Positions 59,898 to 64,000 of a DNA stretch of 64,000 nucleotides are shown piece by piece. A program made the translations under genes and the position numbers. A model generated the notes under the pieces. That model did no database searches. It was not told where the DNA came from and worked only from the letters and a program-made list of their open reading frames with translations. Source of the stretch: an uncultured Candidatus Melainabacteria bacterium (GTDB lineage: Bacteria; Cyanobacteriota; Vampirovibrionia; Gastranaerophilales; Gastranaerophilaceae); contig CAMUPF010000005.1 of NCBI GenBank assembly GCA_947090755.1, positions 28,111 through 92,110 of the forward strand, in the 5' to 3' direction. Positions within the stretch are counted from its first letter, which is position 1; every line of letters begins with the position of its first letter.

Positions 59898-60721
59898 GCA
59901 GATTTTATATAGAAGACCACGTTAGAGAAGCATTAAAAGAGGATATCGGGTTCGGAGATATTACGACTGAAAATCTTGCCGGTGAAAATGATTACCTTGA
60001 GGGCTTTTTAAATACCCGAACCGATGGCGTTCTTTGCGGCGTTGAGGTTTTCAAAACTGTTTATGAAATGTTATCCAAAGATATTAAGATTAAATTTTAT
60101 TTTAAAGACGGTGACAGAATTAAAAAGGGTGATAAGCTGGCTGATATTTCCGGCCCTGCAAAGGAATTGCTAATGGGTGAACGCCTTTCACTGAATTACA
60201 TTCAGCGTATGAGCGGAATCGCCACGGAAACAGCAAAATATCAGGCCGCAATTGCTCCGTATTCAGCCAAGATTGTTGATACAAGAAAAACAACGCCAAA
60301 CTTCCGTGCTTTTGAAAAATATTCGGTAAAAACCGGCGGCGGGGCACTTCACAGATTCAATCTTTCTGACTGCGCAATGATAAAAGATAATCATATCAGA
60401 CTTGCGGGTTCAATTACAAATGCCGTTACAAAATTACGCGCATCAATTTCTCATGCTCACAAAATTGAAGTTGAATGTGATACGCTAGAGCAGGTAAAAG
60501 AAGCGATTGCTTGCGGCGCGGATATTATCATGCTTGATAATATGTCTGTAGATATGATGAAAATCGCCTGCGAAATGATTGCGGGCAGCGCGATTGTAGA
60601 AGCAAGCGGAAATGTCCATCTTGATACCGTGAACGCCATAGCAAGTACCGGTGTTGATATAATATCATCCAGCGCGATTGTGGCGAAAGCACCAACATTA
60701 GATATCGGATTGGATATCTAA
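59891..60721 (+). CDS. nadC: Nicotinate-nucleotide pyrophosphorylase (carboxylating)
   Basis: A 276-aa enzyme that condenses quinolinate with PRPP to nicotinate mononucleotide, releasing CO2. The N-terminus LKEDIGFGDITTENL, ERLSLNYIQRMSGIAT, VDTRKTTPNFRAFEKY, NHIRLAG and EVECDTLEQVKEAI are all family motifs. It overlaps nadB by 7 bases, so the two form an operon. Its last 4 bases overlap a small convergent gene. Confidence 0.97.
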   Translation: MLSRFYIEDHVREALKEDIGFGDITTENLAGENDYLEGFLNTRTDGVLCGVEVFKTVYEMLSKDIKIKFYFKDGDRIKKGDKLADISGPAKELLMGERLSLNYIQRMSGIATETAKYQAAIAPYSAKIVDTRKTTPNFRAFEKYSVKTGGGALHRFNLSDCAMIKDNHIRLAGSITNAVTKLRASISHAHKIEVECDTLEQVKEAIACGADIIMLDNMSVDMMKIACEMIAGSAIVEASGNVHLDTVNAIASTGVDIISSSAIVAKAPTLDIGLDI

Positions 60722-60888
60722 ACATCTTCCGGCACGTAAAAATTAGAATTCTTAATGAGGTCCCGTACAATCGGGACTTCTTTGTGTCCGCGTGTCACAG
60801 TCTGATATTGTTGAATTATCCATAAAACATCGTCAGTGCTTAATTTTATCGTACGTCGTTGGGATTTGTTTTCAATAATTCTAGCCAT
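60718..60888 (-). CDS. Small protein (56 aa), unknown
   Basis: A short gene with a strong GGAGGT ribosome site before its ATG at 60888. The product begins MARIIENKSQRRTIKLSTDD and ends NFYVPEDV. The KLSTDDVLWIIQQYQ segment could be a strand-helix start like that of small DNA-binding proteins, but no family is recognised. It is convergent with nadC. Good codon use and the ribosome site support it being real. Confidence 0.55.
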   Translation of the reverse strand: MARIIENKSQRRTIKLSTDDVLWIIQQYQTVTRGHKEVPIVRDLIKNSNFYVPEDV

Positions 60889-61006
60889 TTATACCTCCAT
60901 TTAATGATATTCGGCAAAGGTAAATAAAACTTAAAAATTTCCACCATTAAATGTAAAAATAAAGTTTCAAATAACAAAAAGTTTTTTGTTGCTGTTTTAT
61001 AACAGT

Positions 61007-61846
61007 ATGGAAATCAGGCCAATTTTACCGCAATTAAATATACAGCCCGCTGCTGTTTCACGGGAAAACTTAAGGCGTCCTGCTGAAAAAATGGCAGGTG
61101 ATGAATTTGCATTCGGTGCCAGAATGTCCGATGTGTGTCTAAAAAAGATAAACAGTTTAACGCTTGAAAAATACAGGCAGATGTCGTTTTTTGAGAAATT
61201 AAAATTGCGATTGATAACTCCTTTCGCTATTAAACGTGATGCAAAAGCAAATTTTTATGCTGCGCGTTCGGCAAAGAACTATCTTGATCATTACTACGGG
61301 ACAGGGAATTACACAGCAATAATCATCGGCCGTTCAATGGCGAGTGTTGGTGAAACTATGCGATTAATAGGCCGTGATGTGCGAATACTTCCTATGTCAA
61401 ATCTTGCGGACGGTATGCCTAAAAATATTGAAAATGTAGATGTTTATCGCAAATTTCTCGAGTCAGTAAATTTGACAAGAGAGATAATAGAAAATAATCC
61501 GAAACATAATTTTTTATTGATTGACTATGTAAGCAGTGGTGCTTCTTTGAAAAACGCCCATAAATTTTTGTCGCGTCCGGATTTACTGGGTAATCCTGAT
61601 AGATTTACACCAATTTCATCGCAAATGCTTTTGGGCTTTAATGGGATAATGGCTTCTTGTTTAGATTGTTTGTTTATGTTGAGCCGGTTTAAAAAATATT
61701 CACCTATCGGCCAGTTGCCGTTAACAAAACTTAACAAGGTCTTTGAACGTTTACAACCAGATCCTTATTATGAAAAAGAGAGGGGATTGTTTTTGTTTGA
61801 AACAATGAGGCGTGTAGATAAATATATGAAAAAGACCGGTAGATAA
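61007..61846 (+). CDS. Phosphoribosyltransferase-like protein of unknown substrate
   Basis: A 279-aa protein. After a variable N-terminus ending DEFAFGARMSD and a basic helix (LKLRLITPFAIKRD), the core has a strand-loop YTAIIIGRSMASVGETMRLIG and a second strand NFLLIDYVSSGASLKNAHKF. The latter fits the PRPP-binding pattern hhhhD-x-h-x-S-G-x-S of type I phosphoribosyltransferases, with Tyr in place of the usual second acidic residue. So it may be a divergent or inactive family member. The start at 61007 is preferred over TTG 60986, because the latter has no ribosome site. Stands alone with its own terminator. Confidence 0.5.
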   Translation: MEIRPILPQLNIQPAAVSRENLRRPAEKMAGDEFAFGARMSDVCLKKINSLTLEKYRQMSFFEKLKLRLITPFAIKRDAKANFYAARSAKNYLDHYYGTGNYTAIIIGRSMASVGETMRLIGRDVRILPMSNLADGMPKNIENVDVYRKFLESVNLTREIIENNPKHNFLLIDYVSSGASLKNAHKFLSRPDLLGNPDRFTPISSQMLLGFNGIMASCLDCLFMLSRFKKYSPIGQLPLTKLNKVFERLQPDPYYEKERGLFLFETMRRVDKYMKKTGR

Positions 61847-61861
61847 TTACCGGTCTTTTAG
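61831..61861. terminator. Bidirectional intrinsic terminator
   Basis: AAAGACCGGTA, loop GATAAT, TACCGGTCTTTTA. The stop codon of the upstream gene lies in the loop. It may also end the rpsL-rpsG transcript. Confidence 0.85.
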
Positions 61862-61881
61862 CAATGTTATAACCACAGTAG

Positions 61882-61946
61882 AAAAGCAGTTCTTCGCCGC
61901 CTGTTGGCAAACGCGGTTTGCCAATCCGCGGCTCGCTGTCTAATAC
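61882..61946. repeat. Dispersed palindromic repeat, family A copy 3
   Basis: It begins AAAAGCAGTTCTTCGCCGCC and ends GCTCGCTGTCTAATAC, with GGCAAACGCGGTTTGCC forming a central palindrome. The same ends occur at 14944-15011 and, inverted, at 28301-28338. Confidence 0.65.
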
Positions 61947-62416
61947 TAGTATCTGTAATGAGCAAATGCTTTGTTCGCTTCAGCCATTCTGTGGGTGTCT
62001 TCACGTTTTTTGCAAGAAGCACCTTGACCGTTAGACGCGTCAAGAAGTTCATTTGTCAATTTTTCGATGAAAGACTTACCGCTGCGTTTTTTAGCTGATT
62101 CAATTAACCAAGAAGAAGCAAGAGCGAAACCTCTGTCTGCTTTAACTTCGATAGGTACTTGATAAGTTGAACCACCGATACGGCGAGCTTTAACTTCCAA
62201 TAACGGAGTAGCATTTGTAAGTGCTTTTTGGAAGATTTCAAGAGCTTTTTCGCCTGATTTTTCTTCGATTCTAACCATAGTAGCGTAGAAGATTTTTTCA
62301 GCGATAGACTTTTTGCCTCTTCTCATGATTCTGTTGATAAATTTAGAGATATCAACGCTGTTATAAATAGGATCTGCTAAAGGAATACGTTTAGCAGGTT
62401 TTGAACGTCTTGACAT
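61946..62416 (-). CDS. rpsG: 30S ribosomal protein S7
   Basis: A 156-aa ribosomal protein that organises the 3' major domain of 16S rRNA at the decoding head. PLADPIYNSVDISKFINRIM, MVRIEEKSGEKALEIFQKAL, VKARRIGGSTYQVPIEV and KKREDTHRMAEANKAFAHYR are all conserved. Length is standard. Its ATG overlaps the rpsL stop (TAATG). It is the last gene of this transcript: a repeat and a terminator follow, and no fusA or tuf is present downstream, unlike in the classical str operon. Confidence 0.98.
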   Translation of the reverse strand: MSRRSKPAKRIPLADPIYNSVDISKFINRIMRRGKKSIAEKIFYATMVRIEEKSGEKALEIFQKALTNATPLLEVKARRIGGSTYQVPIEVKADRGFALASSWLIESAKKRSGKSFIEKLTNELLDASNGQGASCKKREDTHRMAEANKAFAHYRY

Positions 62417-62814
62417 TATTTCTTACCTCCTTTAGCTGCACCTTTTTGGTTTTTCTTAGCACCGTATTTAGATCTGCTTTGTGCTCTGTTAGCAACGCCA
62501 GCAGTATCAAGGGTACCTCTGACGATGTGGTAACGTACACCCGGAAGGTCTTTAACCCTTCCGCCTCTGATAAGAACAACGCTGTGTTCTTGAAGGTTGT
62601 GGCCGATACCCGGGATGTATGAAGTAACTTCAAAACCGTTTGTTAATCTTACTCTGGCAACTTTTCTAAGAGCTGAGTTAGGTTTTTTCGGTGTAGTTGT
62701 GTACACACGTGTGCAAACTCCACGTCTTTGAGGGCAATCCATCAAAGCTGGAGATTTAGTTTTGTCTGTCAGTTTTTTACGTTCTTGGCGAACTAACTGG
62801 TTAATTGTAGGCAT
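62416..62814 (-). CDS. rpsL: 30S ribosomal protein S12
   Basis: A 132-aa protein at the decoding centre. [56 protein letters not shown] and [13 protein letters not shown] are invariant motifs. The Lys residues in [11 protein letters not shown] and the PGVRYH loop are the wild-type, streptomycin-sensitive forms. A Gly/Lys-rich tail ends the protein. It is transcribed from a promoter at about 62959-62931 with a leader of roughly 110 bases. Confidence 0.98.
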   Translation of the reverse strand: MPTINQLVRQERKKLTDKTKSPALMDCPQRRGVCTRVYTTTPKKPNSALRKVARVRLTNGFEVTSYIPGIGHNLQEHSVVLIRGGRVKDLPGVRYHIVRGTLDTAGVANRAQSRSKYGAKKNQKGAAKGGKK

Positions 62815-62930
62815 TATTTTCTCCTTTTTTCTGATTGTTAGGCCTGAAACCCTTACGCATTCCGGCCTTCAGTGTGTTTGTAATTGAACTGCCGGCTGTC
62901 CAGCACGAATCCGGCTAAGTGTTCATATTT

Positions 62931-62959
62931 ATTAAACATCAAGGATAATTCACTGTCAA
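62931..62959 (-). promoter_or_regulatory. Promoter of rpsL-rpsG
   Basis: On the minus strand: TTGACA (62959-62954), a 17-base spacer, TTTAAT (62936-62931). It lies about 117 bases before the rpsL ATG, so the mRNA has a long structured leader that could hold an autoregulatory site. Confidence 0.6.
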
Positions 62960-62966
62960 GCAATGG

Positions 62967-64000
62967 TTATTTATCCTGTAACATTTTATATAAATTTTTA
63001 AGATAATTAGTTTTACCCAGTTCTGCGATGCGTTGAATTTCCCGTTGAACCATCGGCGCAGGAATTTCACCCAGTGCGCTTATGTCAAGGTTAATGGTTT
63101 CATGCGAAGCAACCGCGTATTCGTTTTTGAGTGTAAAAATATACTCTTTCAGCATATTTCGTTTAGTTTTGTCTGACGGGTTGTTGAAATCTATGTTGTG
63201 AATTTCAATAAGCCTGTCGATGTGTTTTTGGAGATTTGTTCTCATTTCCGGATTAGATTTGAGTTGTTGGATGACTGGTAAATCTCCCCGTGCGGAGTTA
63301 TCTTCTGCGCATTCCCAGATGACTATTTTCCCGCCGCGGGATTCAGGGATTATGTGTTCCATAGTGGCAAAATTATTCCGGTAGAGTTTCATTCCGATTT
63401 CTTCGGAGGAGCGGGTTGAATACTTTACTATGAATGCATTTTCGCTTGTTTCTGAGGTCGGAAGCTTTAGAATTATTTTTTGAAGTCGTTTTTTCAGGTT
63501 TTTATCTTTAATCGATTGTGCGAATTCATTAAATTCGTCTATAACATCTTTTCGTTTGAAACGTTTTTTAGGGTTGTCATGTCGTTCAAATAGTTTTTCA
63601 AATGTTTTATTGATAATTCTTCTTAAATCCTTACCGGTTTTATTCGGCAGGTCGCGTGATAAAAAGTTTAGTTCATCAAGAACATCTCTTTGCTCAAGGA
63701 TTAATTTTCGTTCTGCGTCAGGGAACATTGTTGATAATAATTTTGATATGTTTTTTTGCGGATAATCGGGTGCACTTTCTACAAGCTTTTTGTATATTTT
63801 TTTATTAATCGGCGTCATATCTTTAACATTATCCTCAAAAAGTTTTAATGATTGTGAGGCCGGTTCGTTCAAAAATTGAAGCGGATACATTAATTTATTA
63901 CATACCGGACAGGGCAGGCCGTATGTTATAAGCTCTTTTAAAAATTCCTTTGGAAATCTGTCTGTAATACGCGCGCTAAAACTTACCGTATCAACTTTTG
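62967..64000 (-). CDS. HNH-like nuclease-type protein, 5' end beyond the window
   Basis: The frame stays open to the right edge, so the true start lies outside and at least 344 aa are present. The N-terminal visible part reads VDTVSFSARITDRF, then YGLPCPVCNKLMYPLQF, a CxxC zinc knuckle that opens many HNH proteins. A long helical region follows. Near residue 210 of the visible part TMEHIIPESRGGK and ECAEDNSARG resemble the HNH core (His-Ile-x-Pro, GG, then Asn). This supports a beta-beta-alpha-metal fold, but a full second His is not clear. An ATG at 63890 exists but would remove the CxxC, so it is not preferred. Function unknown. Confidence 0.6.
   Translation of the reverse strand, partial: KVDTVSFSARITDRFPKEFLKELITYGLPCPVCNKLMYPLQFLNEPASQSLKLFEDNVKDMTPINKKIYKKLVESAPDYPQKNISKLLSTMFPDAERKLILEQRDVLDELNFLSRDLPNKTGKDLRRIINKTFEKLFERHDNPKKRFKRKDVIDEFNEFAQSIKDKNLKKRLQKIILKLPTSETSENAFIVKYSTRSSEEIGMKLYRNNFATMEHIIPESRGGKIVIWECAEDNSARGDLPVIQQLKSNPEMRTNLQKHIDRLIEIHNIDFNNPSDKTKRNMLKEYIFTLKNEYAVASHETINLDISALGEIPAPMVQREIQRIAELGKTNYLKNLYKMLQDK

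Noticed and set aside
62815..62966. Small RNA or tRNA gene upstream of rpsL
   Set aside because: The region has pairing potential but no tRNA features; a leader of the rpsL mRNA is the simpler reading.
1..64000. CRISPR array, prophage, transposase or integrase
   Set aside because: No evenly spaced direct repeats, no phage structural genes and no transposase or integrase motifs were found among the real genes.

Overview
The window is a low-GC chromosomal segment of a diderm (LPS-making) bacterium. The best guess is the Gastranaerophilales/Vampirovibrionia (Melainabacteria, non-photosynthetic relatives of Cyanobacteria). Support comes from a KdsB for LPS, an RND/MFP/TolC tripartite pump, an LL-diaminopimelate aminotransferase (DapL), many type IV pilin-like proteins carrying a [19 protein letters not shown] motif, and lineage-typical secreted and HNH-like proteins. 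No 16S or other marker settles the taxonomy here, so this is inference.

The most striking content is a dispersed family of five prepilin-like genes at 7979-9122, 23209-24376, 38087-39229, 41637-42695 and 51721-52741. Each has its own near-identical promoter (-35 TTGAC[AT], 17-bp spacer ending in AAACATG-type sequence, -10 CATAAT). Each has a short MKK leader, then an uninterrupted G tract of 12 or 13 bases, a leader insert that differs in length and is often made of palindromic repeat DNA, a conserved FTMAEILL class III prepilin signal, a conserved middle and a variable, lectin/DUF1566-like C-terminus. In all five, 12 Gs join leader and pilin in one frame. Two copies (38087, 41637) have 12 Gs and are ON; three (7979, 23209, 51721) have 13 Gs and terminate early, so are OFF. 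This looks like a phase-variable pilin/adhesin repertoire.

Layout. 1-7835: a partial pilT, an exported protein, a DivIC/FtsL-like protein, TPR and metallopeptidase-like proteins, then a minus-strand grpE-dnaJ-propeller-methyltransferase operon. 7979-15123: pilin 1, then tolC-acrB-acrA-type efflux genes. 15124-23065: panD, a giant AsmA-like protein, a 747-aa unknown and manC. 23209-28534: pilin 2, a REC-PAS-histidine kinase with a NarL-type regulator and a secreted protein, a DUF378 protein, tRNA-Leu(UAA). 28590-38011: a complete eight-gene UMP operon (pyrK-D-E-B-C-F-carA-carB) behind a 15-codon leader peptide and attenuator hairpin. 38034-44912: pilin 3, ruvB, dapL, pilin 4, a ribbon-helix-helix protein, a cluster-less hybrid-cluster-protein homologue and a glutaredoxin. 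45086-51683: tig-clpP-clpX and polA with a small exported protein. 51721-57492: pilin 5, kdsB, prmA-accA, accD, thrB. 57594-64000: a Gln-rich coiled-coil protein, nadB-nadC, small unknowns, rpsG-rpsL, and an HNH-like protein running off the right end.

Several palindromic repeat families are scattered between genes and inside the pilin leaders. No transposase, CRISPR array, rRNA or prophage was seen.
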